DNA from: Roseinatronobacter bogoriensis DSM 18756
GTDB taxonomy: Bacteria; Pseudomonadota; Alphaproteobacteria; Rhodobacterales; Rhodobacteraceae
Assembly (NCBI RefSeq): GCF_004366635.1
Contig: NZ_SORN01000005.1
Span: 153,833-217,832 of the forward strand
Length of the DNA stretch: 64,000 bases
Direction: 5' to 3'
Shown: one piece after another, positions 18,353 through 27,931 of the stretch
Numbering within the stretch: the stretch's first letter is position 1
Layout of the letters: each line of letters begins with the position of its first letter
Position numbers and translations under genes: made by a program
Notes under the pieces: model-generated
Told to the model about the DNA's origin: nothing
Database searches by the model: none
The model's input: only the letters and a program-made list of their open reading frames with translations

Positions 18353-19243
18353 ATGACAGCGAGCATAATTGACGGGAAAGAATTTGCTGCGCGGGTGCGT
18401 GCCAAAGTTGCAGAACATGTCACAGCGCTGAAAGAACAGCACGGAGTGACACCGGGGCTGGCTGTCGTGCTGGTGGGAGAAGACCCGGCAAGTCAGGTTT
18501 ATGTCCGTTCAAAAGGCAAGCAGACGGTCGAGGTCGGCATGGCCTCGTTCGAGCATAAGCTGAATGCGGATACATCCGAGGCTGATCTTCTGGATTTGAT
18601 TGCCAAGTTGAATGCTGATCCGCAAGTTCATGGGATTCTTGTTCAATTGCCTTTGCCCGATCATCTGGATTCGGACCTTGTCATCAATGCAATTGACCCC
18701 GCCAAGGATGTTGACGGTTTTCACATTTCGAATGTGGGGATGTTGGGGACAGGTCAGAAGTCGATGGTGCCCTGCACGCCGCTTGGCTGTCTGATGATGC
18801 TGCGTGACCATCATGGCAGCCTGTCGGGCATGAATGCGGTTGTTGTCGGGCGTTCCAACATTGTGGGCAAGCCAATGGCGCAATTGCTGCTGGGCGATAG
18901 CTGCACGGTGACCATTGCGCATTCGCGCAGCAAGGACCTGCCAGCGATCTGCCAGGGCGCAGATATTCTGGTGGCTGCTGTCGGGCGGCCAGAAATGATT
19001 CCCGGTGATTGGGTCAGGCCCGGTGCCACGGTCATTGACGTGGGCATCAACCGGATCGAGCGTGATGGCAAGACAAGGCTGGTGGGGGATGTCCATTTCG
19101 ATAGCGCTGCACAGGTCGCTGGCGCGATTACCCCGGTGCCAGGTGGGGTGGGGCCGATGACCATTGCCTGCCTGCTGGCCAATACGGTGACCGCTGCGTG
19201 CCGCGCACATGGACTGCCAGAGCCAGAAGGGCTGACGGCCTAA
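18353..19243 (+). CDS. folD: Bifunctional methylene-THF dehydrogenase / methenyl-THF cyclohydrolase
   Basis: A 296-aa cytoplasmic enzyme that interconverts methylene-, methenyl- and 10-formyl-THF using NADP. The catalytic set matches E. coli FolD position for position: Tyr50, Lys54 (YVRSK), Gln98 and Asp121 (KDVDGFH). [16 protein letters not shown] is the nucleotide site and [10 protein letters not shown] the C-terminal signature. It works with the upstream fhs. The stop overlaps the stop of the convergent DUF2306 gene by three bases, the same geometry as trmD/aroA. Confidence 0.97.
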   Translation: MTASIIDGKEFAARVRAKVAEHVTALKEQHGVTPGLAVVLVGEDPASQVYVRSKGKQTVEVGMASFEHKLNADTSEADLLDLIAKLNADPQVHGILVQLPLPDHLDSDLVINAIDPAKDVDGFHISNVGMLGTGQKSMVPCTPLGCLMMLRDHHGSLSGMNAVVVGRSNIVGKPMAQLLLGDSCTVTIAHSRSKDLPAICQGADILVAAVGRPEMIPGDWVRPGATVIDVGINRIERDGKTRLVGDVHFDSAAQVAGAITPVPGGVGPMTIACLLANTVTAACRAHGLPEPEGLTA

Positions 19244-19638
19244 CTGCCAATCAGCACAGCATGCATGATCCGTCCGGGCATCAGGGTAAAGCCACCAGCA
19301 ATGACCAGCCCGCCCCAGACCATGCCAAGCATCATATTCCGATGCGGCGCCACGCCCCCGCGTCGGATTTGCCATATCGCATAGAATATCCCGCCGATGA
19401 CATAGAGCGAGAGCAGGTGAATCCAGCTATACCCGAATACCGGGCCGCCATGTGTTATCCAGAAGCTTGAGACGGCCACACACAGCATGGCCGCAACCCA
19501 CAGCCAGCCCAGACGCCGATGTATTTGCGTACCGCGCGGGCGGATGAAGATCAGCACTGTCACGAGGATCACCAGCAAGGCGGCGGCTGTATGGACCTGA
19601 ATGGCCAGACTGGCTTGTGCCAAGGGGGCGAGTGTCAT
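19240..19638 (-). CDS. DUF2306-type small membrane protein
   Basis: A 132-aa protein with four hydrophobic segments (around residues 10-30, 45-60, 68-85 and 103-122). [20 protein letters not shown] and [20 protein letters not shown], each with a conserved-looking His, are typical of the DUF2306/YozB-like membrane family; function is unknown. The start at 19638 ([13 protein letters not shown]) is preferred to the longer frame to 19854, which overlaps the divergent LytTR gene and lacks hydrophobic character. Confidence 0.75.
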   Translation of the reverse strand: MTLAPLAQASLAIQVHTAAALLVILVTVLIFIRPRGTQIHRRLGWLWVAAMLCVAVSSFWITHGGPVFGYSWIHLLSLYVIGGIFYAIWQIRRGGVAPHRNMMLGMVWGGLVIAGGFTLMPGRIMHAVLIGS

Positions 19639-19742
19639 TGGGTAGTTACCTCTCACGGTTTTTGAAAAATGTACGCCGAGATTTGCCAATGGCAGATGCA
19701 CGCGGCAATATCGGCTACGTGAGTGGTCAAGGGGCTTCGTGA

Positions 19743-20471
19743 ATGACTGCGTTTGACAGGGGTTTGCAATCCACGCATCGCGAATGGCGCGCAGTTTTGG
19801 CGGTCTGGGCGGGGTTGAGTATCGTTGCAACCCTCGCCGGACCTTTTGGCACAATGGAGGCGCTGCCGCTTTTGCCGCGCGCGCTATATTGGAGCACCGT
19901 TGTCGCCGTGGCGATAATGCTCGACCGGGGGCTTTCGCGGCTGGGCCGTGCCATTCGGCAAGGGCTGGCCACGCACTTGGGACTGGTTTTTACCTACGCA
20001 ATCATTATGGCGAGTCTGGTCTGGGTGCTGAACAGCTATCTGTTTGACGGGTGGGGCAGGGTCGGGCAATGGTTTTGGCTGGTATTCATCATTCTGGTGA
20101 TTTCGGGTGCCGTTCATGCCCTTTTTCTCTGGTTCCGGCCTCGTCCGGAACGCGCTGCGCACACAAATTTTCTGGCCCGCCTACCAGTCCAGATGCGTGG
20201 CGATTTAATCCGGCTGGAGGCACAGGATCACTACCTGAAAGTTGTCACCGACCAAGGCACAGACTTGATCCTGATGCGCATAAGTGATGCCGAGCAGGAA
20301 TTGGGCAGCACTGGGCTACGGGTGCACCGGTCGCATTGGGTCGCGCATGATGCCATTCGAGAGGTCAGGCGCAAACAGGGACGGGTGAGCCTGTTCATGA
20401 AGGACGGCTCAACTGTCCCTGTCAGCCGGGGCTATGTCGCAGCACTCAAGGCGACCGGGCTGGCGCCCTGA
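19743..20471 (+). CDS. Membrane-anchored LytTR-family transcriptional regulator
   Basis: A 242-aa protein. The N-terminal half has about four transmembrane segments (residues 20-35, 43-58, 77-95, 105-130), and the C-terminal LytTR DNA-binding domain covers about residues 150-240 (LIRLEAQDHYLKVVTDQG, LRVHRSHWVAHDAIREV). There is no response-regulator receiver domain, so the membrane part presumably senses the signal. It is divergent from the DUF2306 gene, which is a plausible target, and converges on the P-type ATPase with only four bases between stops. Confidence 0.88.
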   Translation: MTAFDRGLQSTHREWRAVLAVWAGLSIVATLAGPFGTMEALPLLPRALYWSTVVAVAIMLDRGLSRLGRAIRQGLATHLGLVFTYAIIMASLVWVLNSYLFDGWGRVGQWFWLVFIILVISGAVHALFLWFRPRPERAAHTNFLARLPVQMRGDLIRLEAQDHYLKVVTDQGTDLILMRISDAEQELGSTGLRVHRSHWVAHDAIREVRRKQGRVSLFMKDGSTVPVSRGYVAALKATGLAP

Positions 20472-20475
20472 GCGA

Positions 20476-23139
20476 TCAGCTGCGCGCTGCGGACATGTCC
20501 GTTGCCAAACGCTTCCAGAAGCTTGCAGCATGTTTGTCGATTTCCAGCACCACAAGCAGGATGACCCCGGCAGCAACGCATTGCGCCAATTGCCAAAGGT
20601 CGAGCGCGACCGTGTCAAACAGCATTTGCATGAAGGGCAGATAGGTAAATCCCGCTTGCAGCACAATCACAAGCACAACGGCGATCAACACGGCCGGTGT
20701 GCCCTTGAGTCCCTGCCAGCTTATCGACCAGCCGTGGCGGTAGCGAACAGAAAACAGGTAAAAGACTTCCATCGCCACCAGTGTGTTCAGCGCCATTGTG
20801 CGGGCTTCATCCAGTCCGGCACCCTGCATTTGAGATAGGGCGAACTGTCCGAAAATGCCCATCGCAAACAGGATCGAGACCAGAAAAACCCGCCAAAGGA
20901 TAAAACGCGACAGGATTGGTGCATTGGCGCGGCGCGGGGGCTGGCGCATGATTGCGGCCTCTGGGCGCTCAAAGGCCAGTGACATGGCCAGCGCAACGGA
21001 ACTGACCATATTGACCCAGAGTATCTGCAACGGTGTGATCGGCAGCATCAGCCCGAACAGCACAGCAATGATCAGAGAGATCGACTCGCCGCCATTGACG
21101 GGGAGCAGAAAGGTAATCACTTTCTTGAGGTTGGCATAGACTGTGCGGCCTTGTTTGACGGCCTCGGCAATAGAGGCAAAATTATCATCAGCCAGAACGA
21201 AATCAGAAGCTTCGCGGGCTGCCTCGGACCCTTTCTGGCCCATTGCAATCCCGGCATCGGCACGTTTCAGGGCAGGGGCGTCGTTCACACCGTCCCCGGT
21301 CATCGCGACGACCTGCCCGCGGGCCTGTAGCGCCTGAACCAGCCGCAGTTTGTGTTCTGGGCTGGTGCGGGCGAAAATATCTGTGCGGCGGATCGCGGCT
21401 TCCAGCGTGGCATCATCCATCCGGTCAATCTCGGCGCCGGTCAGGGGCTGGTCGGTCTGGTTCAGGCCGATCTGACGGCCAATCGCGGCGGCAGTGCCAG
21501 CGTGGTCGCCCGTGATCATCTTGACCGAAATGCCAGCGCTATGACATTCGGCGACTGCGGCGATGGCCTCGCTCCGGGGCGGGTCGATCAGGCCGACAAG
21601 CCCCAGCAGGGTCAACCCCTCTGCGATAGTTTCATGGCTCAGCGGCTGGCCTTCAAGTGGCATTCGGGCAAATGCCAGAACGCGCTGGCCATCATTCGCG
21701 ATCTGCTGGCTAGCCTCGTCCCAGTAAGACTTGTCCAGTGGCTCTGGGCCATTCTGGCCCATCTGGGTGGCACAATGCGCCAGAATGCGTTCTGGCGCGC
21801 CTTTCAGCAGGGCAAGCCCGTCTTGCAGAACAGCCATGTAGCGGTACCGGGCATCGAAGGGGATGCTTTCGGCGGGGCTTGGGCGGTTGTCGAACTCCGC
21901 CCCCAATTTGCCCGCAAAGGCCAGAAGCGCCCCTTCCATCGGGTCACCCTCGACACGCCAGCCCTTGTCGTCTTGCACAAGTGCGGCAGTATTGCAAAGC
22001 GCCGCAACCTGCGCCATCGCGGACAGAATTTCAGGGTCGCCGCCCTTGATCTCACCTTCCGGACGATAACCCTCTCCCGGAATTTCGAGCCGCTCTTGCG
22101 CGGTCACAACACTTGCGACCATCATTTCATTACGGGTCAAGGTGCCGGTCTTGTCCGAACAGATGGTCGAGACAGCGCCAAGCGTCTCGATAATGGGCAG
22201 GCGACGGATGATCGCATTGCGCCGTGCCATGGATTGCACACCAATCGCCAATGTGACCGTCAGCACTGCTGGCAACCCTTCGGGAATTGCGGCAACGAAC
22301 AGACCGACCACGATCATGAACGCTTCGGCAAAGGGCATCTCGCGCAGAATGAGGGTGAAGGCCAAGATGGAAGCGGACACCACCATGATGAAGCCGGTCA
22401 GATATTTTGCGAATATCTCCATCTGGCGGATCAAAGGGGTTTTCAATGTCTGCACATCCGACATCATTTTGCTGATGCGCCCGATCTCTGTCTGTCCGCC
22501 GGTCGTTGTCACAACGCCGCGTCCAGTGCCTTCGGCAACCATCGTGCCGCTAAAGGCCATGGGGGCGCGGTCGCCCAAGGAGGCATCAGCATCTACCGGG
22601 TCAAGCGCCTTGCGCACGGGCACAGACTCGCCTGTCAGGATCGCTTCTTCAACGCTCATGCCTGACACCTCGATCAGGCGCAGATCGGCAGGCACTTTGT
22701 CGCCTGCCTCTAGGAGCACAATGTCGCCGGGCACCAGATCAGCACCCGCAACGGACATGCGCTGCCCGTCGCGGATGACATTGGCCTTGGGGGCCAGCAT
22801 GTCGCGCAGGGCCTCTAGCGCGGCCTCTGCGCGGCCTTCCTGCACAAATCCGATCACGGCATTGATGATGACCACGGCCATGATCACCCCTGTGTCGATC
22901 CAGTGACCCAGCAGCGCCGTGATAAGCGCAGCGCCGATCAGCACAAGGATCAGCAGGTTGTTGAACTGGCGGGCCAACCGCGCCACGGGGCCGGGGCGCG
23001 GGGCCTGGGGCAAGGAGTTTGCCCCGAATTCAGCGCGGCGTGCAGCAATCTGATCGGGGTCAAGCCCTTTGGGGCTGGCATCGAGTGATTGCATAACCTC
23101 ATCGACCGGACTGGCCCAAGGGGTAGAAGGTGCCGCCAT
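20476..23139 (-). CDS. P-type cation-transporting ATPase (P2-like, specificity unresolved)
   Basis: An 887-aa pump with the full P-type core: actuator LTGES (168-172), PEGLP in M4 (286-290), phosphorylated Asp329 in CSDKTGTLT, and hinge motif MTGDGVNDAPALKRADAGIA. A cation ATPase N-terminal domain (residues 7-70) and six C-terminal-region helices place it with PacL/SERCA-like pumps. In M6 it reads WVNMVSSVALAMS where SERCA has WVNLVTDGLPAT, so the Ca-binding Asp is replaced by Ser. Calcium transport should not be assumed. It is followed on the same strand (upstream) by an SDR gene 18 bp away. Confidence 0.92.
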   Translation of the reverse strand: MAAPSTPWASPVDEVMQSLDASPKGLDPDQIAARRAEFGANSLPQAPRPGPVARLARQFNNLLILVLIGAALITALLGHWIDTGVIMAVVIINAVIGFVQEGRAEAALEALRDMLAPKANVIRDGQRMSVAGADLVPGDIVLLEAGDKVPADLRLIEVSGMSVEEAILTGESVPVRKALDPVDADASLGDRAPMAFSGTMVAEGTGRGVVTTTGGQTEIGRISKMMSDVQTLKTPLIRQMEIFAKYLTGFIMVVSASILAFTLILREMPFAEAFMIVVGLFVAAIPEGLPAVLTVTLAIGVQSMARRNAIIRRLPIIETLGAVSTICSDKTGTLTRNEMMVASVVTAQERLEIPGEGYRPEGEIKGGDPEILSAMAQVAALCNTAALVQDDKGWRVEGDPMEGALLAFAGKLGAEFDNRPSPAESIPFDARYRYMAVLQDGLALLKGAPERILAHCATQMGQNGPEPLDKSYWDEASQQIANDGQRVLAFARMPLEGQPLSHETIAEGLTLLGLVGLIDPPRSEAIAAVAECHSAGISVKMITGDHAGTAAAIGRQIGLNQTDQPLTGAEIDRMDDATLEAAIRRTDIFARTSPEHKLRLVQALQARGQVVAMTGDGVNDAPALKRADAGIAMGQKGSEAAREASDFVLADDNFASIAEAVKQGRTVYANLKKVITFLLPVNGGESISLIIAVLFGLMLPITPLQILWVNMVSSVALAMSLAFERPEAAIMRQPPRRANAPILSRFILWRVFLVSILFAMGIFGQFALSQMQGAGLDEARTMALNTLVAMEVFYLFSVRYRHGWSISWQGLKGTPAVLIAVVLVIVLQAGFTYLPFMQMLFDTVALDLWQLAQCVAAGVILLVVLEIDKHAASFWKRLATDMSAARS

Positions 23140-23157
23140 GAATTCTGTGTCCCGTTC

Positions 23158-23910
23158 TTATTGTGCCGTATAACCGCCATCTACCAAATGATAGCTGCCA
23201 GTGATGAAACTTGCACGATCCGACAGTAAAAAACAGGTCAGTGCCGACACTTCTTCCGAGATACCGATGCGCCCCATCGGATGCAGGCTTGCCAGACCAT
23301 CCAGCATGTCCTGACTCAGGTTATAAGTCAGCAGTGGCGTCTGGATAAAGGCGGGGCCGACAGAATTGATGCGGATGCCCTTTTGCGCATATTCCATCGC
23401 CGCTGTCTTTGTCAGCCCCAGCAGCGCGTGCTTTGAGGCGACATAGGCGGATGAATTGGCAAAGCCCACAGACCCAAGGATAGAGGCCATATTTACAATT
23501 GCGCCACCGCCTGCGCGCTCCAGCGCTGGTAACTGATAGCGCATCCCGTAGAACACGCCGTTCAGGTTGATATTGATCACCTGCTGCCATGCATCAATCG
23601 GGTATTCCCCTGTGGGCGCCTGCCCGCCCCCGATCCCGGCATTGTTTACGGCAAGATGCAGCGCGCCGGTTTGCGCCTCGGCAAAATCGACGAGTGCTTT
23701 CATCGCCTCCGGGTCGGCAACATCGGCCGCGAAAGCAGCCGCTTTTCCGCCACGATCGAGAATGGTTGCGACGGGATTGGCGCAACTTTCTTCTGTCAAA
23801 TCCGAAACGATCACGAATGCGCCACTCGCGGCGAGTTCAAGCGCGATGGCTTCGCCAATACCCGATGCTGCACCGGTCACAATGGCTGTTTTTCCTTTGA
23901 AGTCAAACAT
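23158..23910 (-). CDS. Short-chain dehydrogenase/reductase
   Basis: A 250-aa classical SDR. The cofactor loop TGAASGIGEAIALE is at residues 12-25, LAVNNAG near residue 84, the catalytic Ser in MASILGSVG, and Tyr-Lys in SSAYVASKHALLGL. Asp at the end of the second strand (VSDLTEES) suggests NAD preference, though this is weak evidence. GAAGGGG precedes the start. Substrate unknown. The P-type ATPase gene follows after 18 bp and may share the transcript. Confidence 0.9.
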   Translation of the reverse strand: MFDFKGKTAIVTGAASGIGEAIALELAASGAFVIVSDLTEESCANPVATILDRGGKAAAFAADVADPEAMKALVDFAEAQTGALHLAVNNAGIGGGQAPTGEYPIDAWQQVININLNGVFYGMRYQLPALERAGGGAIVNMASILGSVGFANSSAYVASKHALLGLTKTAAMEYAQKGIRINSVGPAFIQTPLLTYNLSQDMLDGLASLHPMGRIGISEEVSALTCFLLSDRASFITGSYHLVDGGYTAQ

Positions 23911-24066
23911 CTGACATCCCCTTCATAATCTGGTCCGGCGCTGTGCCGGTTTGTGTGGCCTGCGAAAGCAAGCCGTGACTGGGGCAGTATGTCAGGTCTG
24001 TTTGGCCCTGTCCTTGCGCTGGCGCAAACAGGAAACAGCAGGAGCAGGTTCCTGCCGGAAAGTGCT

Positions 24067-24091
24067 GGTGCCCGCCAGATCGGCGGGCACC
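24067..24091 (-). terminator. Strong hairpin after cysNC
   Basis: Ten-bp perfect stem GGTGCCCGCC (24067-24076) / GGCGGGCACC (24082-24091), loop of five. It starts 9 bp beyond the cysNC stop on the minus strand. No U run follows, so termination may be partial or Rho-assisted. Confidence 0.6.
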
Positions 24092-24099
24092 TGTGCCAG

Positions 24100-25998
24100 T
24101 TAAGGGATCAGTTTTTCAATAATCAGATCTGCGGCTTGTTCCGCTGTCATCCGGGTTGTGTCGATGCGGATCTGAGGAGCCTCCGGTGGCTCGTACGGGG
24201 AATCGATGCCGGTGAAGTTCTTCAGCTGACCGGCACGCGCTTTCGCATACAGCCCTTTGACATCGCGCCGCTCGGCTTCTTCCAGTGGCGTGTCGATGAA
24301 GACTTCCATAAACTCGCCCGGTTGCATCATGCCGCGCACCATCTCACGCTCAGACCGGAAGGGCGAGATGAAGGCGGTGATCACAATCAGCCCGGCATCG
24401 GTCATCAGTCTGGCAACCTCGCCCACGCGGCGGATATTCTCGACGCGGTCAGCATCGGTAAAGCCCAGATCCTTGTTCAAACCGTGGCGCACATTGTCGC
24501 CATCGAGCAGAAATGTATGCCGGTTCATACGTGCCAGCTTCATCTCGACAATATTGGCGATTGTTGATTTGCCGGACCCCGAAAGCCCTGTCATCCACAA
24601 GACCATCGGTTTCTGGTTTTTCAGATTGGCATGATGCGTGCGGTCAATATCGGTCGCCTGCCAGTGGATATTCTGCGCCCGCCGCAGCGCAAAATGAATC
24701 AGCCCTGCGCCAACAGTGCGATTGGTCATCTTGTCGATCAGGATAAAACCACCCAGATCGCGGCTTTCCTCATAGGCGGTGAATGGGATGTCGCGGTCTG
24801 TGGTAATATTGGCCACCCCAATGGCATTCAGGTCCAGTGTCTTGGCGGCCAGATGCTCCATCGTGTTAACATTGACCTGATATTTCGGGTGCGCCACTGT
24901 GGCGCTGACGGTTTGCGGCCCGACTTTCAGCCAATAGGCGCGGCCCGGCACCATTTCTTCTTCATCCATCCAGATTACACTGGCTTCGAACTGGTCGGCG
25001 ACTTCAACAGGCGATTTCGCCGCTGTAATCACCTGCCCGCGCGAACAATCGATCTCGTCTTCAAAGCACAGCGTCACGGCCTGTCCGGCAACGGCCAAGT
25101 CCAGATCACCGTCATAGGCCACAATTCGAGAGATGCGCGAAGTCTTGCCAGAGGGCAGCACGCGAATTTCATCGCCCGGGCGCACTTGGCCAGCCGCAAT
25201 AGTGCCCGAGAAGCCGCGGAAATCCAGATTGGGGCGGTTGACCCATTGCACGGGCATACGAAAGGGTTTGTGCTGGTTGGCGCTCTGGTCCAGTTCGACG
25301 GTTTCCAGATGCTCCAGCAGAACGGGGCCATCATACCAGGGCGTCTTGTCGCTGCGTGTGGTGATATTGTCACCCGCAAGGCCCGAAATCGGGACAGGCG
25401 TAAATTCAGCAATGCCGATGCTTTCGGAAAAGGCGCGGTACTCCGCAACAATCGCGTCGAATACTGCATGATCATAGCCGACCAGATCCATCTTGTTCAC
25501 AGCCAGCACGATGTGTCGAATGCCCAGCAGGTGCGCCAGATAGCTGTGACGCCGTGTCTGTGTCAGCACACCTTTGCGCGCATCAATCAAGATCACCGCC
25601 AGATCCGCCGTTGACGCGCCAGTGACCATGTTGCGGGTATATTGCTCATGCCCCGGTGTATCTGCGACAATGAATTTGCGCTTTTCAGTCGCAAAAAAAC
25701 GGTAAGCCACGTCGATGGTGATGCCCTGTTCACGTTCGGCGGCCAATCCATCCACCAGCAGCGCGAAGTCAATCGCCTCCCCCTGGGTGCCAACGCGCCG
25801 CGAATCTGCCTCAAGCGTGGCAAGTTGGTCTTCAAAGATCATCTTGCTGTCATAAAGCAACCGTCCGATCAGCGTGGACTTGCCGTCATCGACCGAGCCG
25901 CAGGTGATGAAGCGCAGCATTGTCTTGTGCTGATGGGTTTCCAGATAAGCGTCGATATTTTCGGCAATAAGTGCGTCTGTTTTGTAAATCTCGTTCAT
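24100..25998 (-). CDS. cysNC: Fused sulfate adenylyltransferase large subunit / APS kinase
   Basis: A 632-aa fusion that activates sulfate to APS and then PAPS. The GTPase part (1-440) has GSVDDGKST (34-42), DTPGHEQ (113-119) and NKMDLV (168-173); the APS kinase part (about 460-632) has its own P-loop GLSGSGKST (471-479) and [19 protein letters not shown] hydrolysis drives the unfavourable ATP sulfurylase step carried out with CysD. It starts directly on the cysD stop (TGATG junction), giving a coupled two-gene operon. The CysNC fusion is usual in this order. No cysH or cysIJ lies nearby. Confidence 0.97.
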   Translation of the reverse strand: MNEIYKTDALIAENIDAYLETHQHKTMLRFITCGSVDDGKSTLIGRLLYDSKMIFEDQLATLEADSRRVGTQGEAIDFALLVDGLAAEREQGITIDVAYRFFATEKRKFIVADTPGHEQYTRNMVTGASTADLAVILIDARKGVLTQTRRHSYLAHLLGIRHIVLAVNKMDLVGYDHAVFDAIVAEYRAFSESIGIAEFTPVPISGLAGDNITTRSDKTPWYDGPVLLEHLETVELDQSANQHKPFRMPVQWVNRPNLDFRGFSGTIAAGQVRPGDEIRVLPSGKTSRISRIVAYDGDLDLAVAGQAVTLCFEDEIDCSRGQVITAAKSPVEVADQFEASVIWMDEEEMVPGRAYWLKVGPQTVSATVAHPKYQVNVNTMEHLAAKTLDLNAIGVANITTDRDIPFTAYEESRDLGGFILIDKMTNRTVGAGLIHFALRRAQNIHWQATDIDRTHHANLKNQKPMVLWMTGLSGSGKSTIANIVEMKLARMNRHTFLLDGDNVRHGLNKDLGFTDADRVENIRRVGEVARLMTDAGLIVITAFISPFRSEREMVRGMMQPGEFMEVFIDTPLEEAERRDVKGLYAKARAGQLKNFTGIDSPYEPPEAPQIRIDTTRMTAEQAADLIIEKLIP

Positions 25999-26900
25999 CA
26001 GAAATATCCTTCCTGCTTCTTCTTCTCCATCGAGGCAGCCTGATCATGGTCAATGGCGCGGCCTTGCCGTTCCGATGTGGTGGTCAGCAGCATTTCCTGA
26101 ATAATCTCTGGCAGGGTGGTGGCGCGGCTTTCGACCGCCCCGGTCAACGGGTAGCAGCCCAGTGTGCGGAAGCGGATCGAGCGCATGACCGGCGTTTCCC
26201 CCGCCAGTGGAAAGCGGTCATCATCGACCATCAGCATCAACCCGTCCCGAATGACTGTCGGGCGTTCCGCCGCGTAGTAAAGCGGCACAATCTCGATATT
26301 TTCTAGGTGAATGTACTGCCAGATGTCCAGCTCGGTCCAGTTTGACAGGGGAAACACGCGCATCGACTCGCCCTTGTTTTTGCGTGCGTTATATGTGCGC
26401 CACAGTTCTGGCCGCTGGTTCTTGGGGTCCCAGCGATGGCTGGACGTCCGAAAGCTGAAGATCCGTTCCTTGGCGCGGCTTTTTTCCTCGTCGCGCCGCG
26501 CGCCGCCAAAAGCTGCGTCAAAGCCATGCAGATCAAGTGCCTGCTTCAGCCCTTCGGTCTTCCACATATCCGTGTGCAGCCCGCCATGATCGAACGGGTT
26601 AATGCCCTGGCGCACCGCATCGGGGTTCTGATGGACCAGAAGCTGCATGCCTGCCTTGCGCGCAGCGCGGTCGCGCAGCGCGTACATATCGCGGAATTTC
26701 CATGTCGTATCCACATGCAGAAGCGGAAATGGCGGGGGCGATGGGTAGAATGCTTTCTTTGCCAGATGCAGCATGACCGCGCTGTCTTTGCCGACAGAGT
26801 AAAGCATCACAGGGTTTTCGGCCTGTGTGACGACCTCGCGCATGATGTGGATCGCCTCTGCTTCTAGGCGTTGCAAATGCGTTAGCGTATGAATGGACAT
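25998..26900 (-). CDS. cysD: Sulfate adenylyltransferase subunit 2
   Basis: A 300-aa PP-loop ATP pyrophosphatase. The PP-loop SVGKDS is at residues 35-40, with [13 protein letters not shown] and [16 protein letters not shown] further on. It transfers AMP to sulfate and is the catalytic partner of the CysN part of the downstream gene. The start at 26900 ([19 protein letters not shown]) matches the family. It is divergent from a LuxR-type regulator whose start region contains a 20-bp palindrome 62 bp away. Confidence 0.97.
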   Translation of the reverse strand: MSIHTLTHLQRLEAEAIHIMREVVTQAENPVMLYSVGKDSAVMLHLAKKAFYPSPPPFPLLHVDTTWKFRDMYALRDRAARKAGMQLLVHQNPDAVRQGINPFDHGGLHTDMWKTEGLKQALDLHGFDAAFGGARRDEEKSRAKERIFSFRTSSHRWDPKNQRPELWRTYNARKNKGESMRVFPLSNWTELDIWQYIHLENIEIVPLYYAAERPTVIRDGLMLMVDDDRFPLAGETPVMRSIRFRTLGCYPLTGAVESRATTLPEIIQEMLLTTTSERQGRAIDHDQAASMEKKKQEGYF

Positions 26901-26961
26901 TTTGGGCCTGTTTCGTGTGGAATTTTATTGGCAGGGGCTTAACCCTCGGCTAATCTTGCCG

Positions 26962-26981
26962 CACCTCCCATATGGGAGGTG
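26962..26981 (+). promoter_or_regulatory. 20-bp perfect palindrome overlapping the ribosome site of the LuxR-type gene
   Basis: CACCTCCCAT (26962-26971) is followed by its exact reverse complement (26972-26981). In RNA it would form an 8-bp stem with an AUAU loop that buries GGGAGG next to the start codon; in DNA it is a symmetric operator candidate of the size bound by LuxR-type dimers. Confidence 0.6.
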
Positions 26982-26992
26982 GCGGGGTTTTC

Positions 26993-27898
26993 ATGATTAC
27001 AGCGCAGGAAACGGCACTTCTGATCTCGATCGCGCAGGCCGGTGCCGATGGAGGAAACTGGCCGCCAATGCTGCGCGCGCTGGCAGAGCGTTTGCAGGCA
27101 GATCAGGCGCAATTCCTGACGCCATCGCAGGCATGGGATCAGAATGGGCCGATATCACATGGAATGCTGGATCATCTTTCGGGACTGCGCCTTGGTCGCG
27201 TTTATACTGGTGAGGAACTGACGGATCGCGCCCCAACCCTTGATGATGACACAAGTGATCGGCGTGCAATCGGACTGCGCAATCCGCAAGGCGCGGCTTG
27301 GTTGCTGGTCAAGCGCCGCCGCAGCGAGTTTCGGGCAATCGACAGTGCCACACTTGATGCACTTGCCCCGCATCTGGAACACGCCATCAAGACAGCGGCG
27401 CAGATTGCATCTTTGTCCCAACGTGTAGGGCAGGCGGAAGGGGTGGCGCGTAGGCTGGGTGTTGGGCGTGTCACCTTTGATGCGCGGGGACAGCCGCAAC
27501 CCTGTGATCCCGTCGCTGCCGATTTGTTGGCCCAGCTTGCAACAGCGCCAACCATGCCGCGCGACCTGTCGCGTGTGGCGCTTCTGAGGCTGGGGCCGGG
27601 CCTTGACCTGTTGTGCCAACGCGGGCCGGACGGAACTGTCAGCGGGATTTTGCGCTCAGGCGGGCAGCCCTTGCCTGCGCCCGAATACCTGGCCGAAGCT
27701 TTAAGCTTGACCCTGTCTGAAGCGCGCCTTGTACGCGCCTTGGCCCAAGGGGAAAGCCTGAAAGATGCCGCGCAAAGCCTTGGCCTGACATTGGAGACGG
27801 CGCGCTACTACTCCAAACAGATATTCGCAAAGACCGGGCTAGGCGGTCAGACCGATCTGATGCGCCGTATCTGGACAAGCGCATTGGTGCTGGGGTGA
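26993..27898 (+). CDS. LuxR-type helix-turn-helix transcriptional regulator
   Basis: A 301-aa protein with a C-terminal LuxR-type HTH (about residues 235-290: LTLSEARLVRALAQGESLKD, LGLTLETARYYSKQIFAKTG). The N-terminal 180 residues resemble no autoinducer domain that I can recognise and may be a PAS/GAF-like sensor. The start at 26993 (MITAQETALL) is chosen over ATG 26972, which sits in the centre of the palindrome with no ribosome site. It is divergent from cysDNC; regulation of sulfate activation is possible but unproven. Confidence 0.85.
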   Translation: MITAQETALLISIAQAGADGGNWPPMLRALAERLQADQAQFLTPSQAWDQNGPISHGMLDHLSGLRLGRVYTGEELTDRAPTLDDDTSDRRAIGLRNPQGAAWLLVKRRRSEFRAIDSATLDALAPHLEHAIKTAAQIASLSQRVGQAEGVARRLGVGRVTFDARGQPQPCDPVAADLLAQLATAPTMPRDLSRVALLRLGPGLDLLCQRGPDGTVSGILRSGGQPLPAPEYLAEALSLTLSEARLVRALAQGESLKDAAQSLGLTLETARYYSKQIFAKTGLGGQTDLMRRIWTSALVLG

Positions 27899-27900
27899 GG

Positions 27901-27922
27901 GCGCGCCCGCATCGGGGCGCGC
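27901..27922. terminator. Shared hairpin terminator between convergent genes
   Basis: GCGCGCCC (27901-27908) / GGGCGCGC (27915-27922), six-base loop, placed in the 33-bp gap between two convergent stop codons. Confidence 0.6.
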
Positions 27923-27931
27923 AATGTCAGA

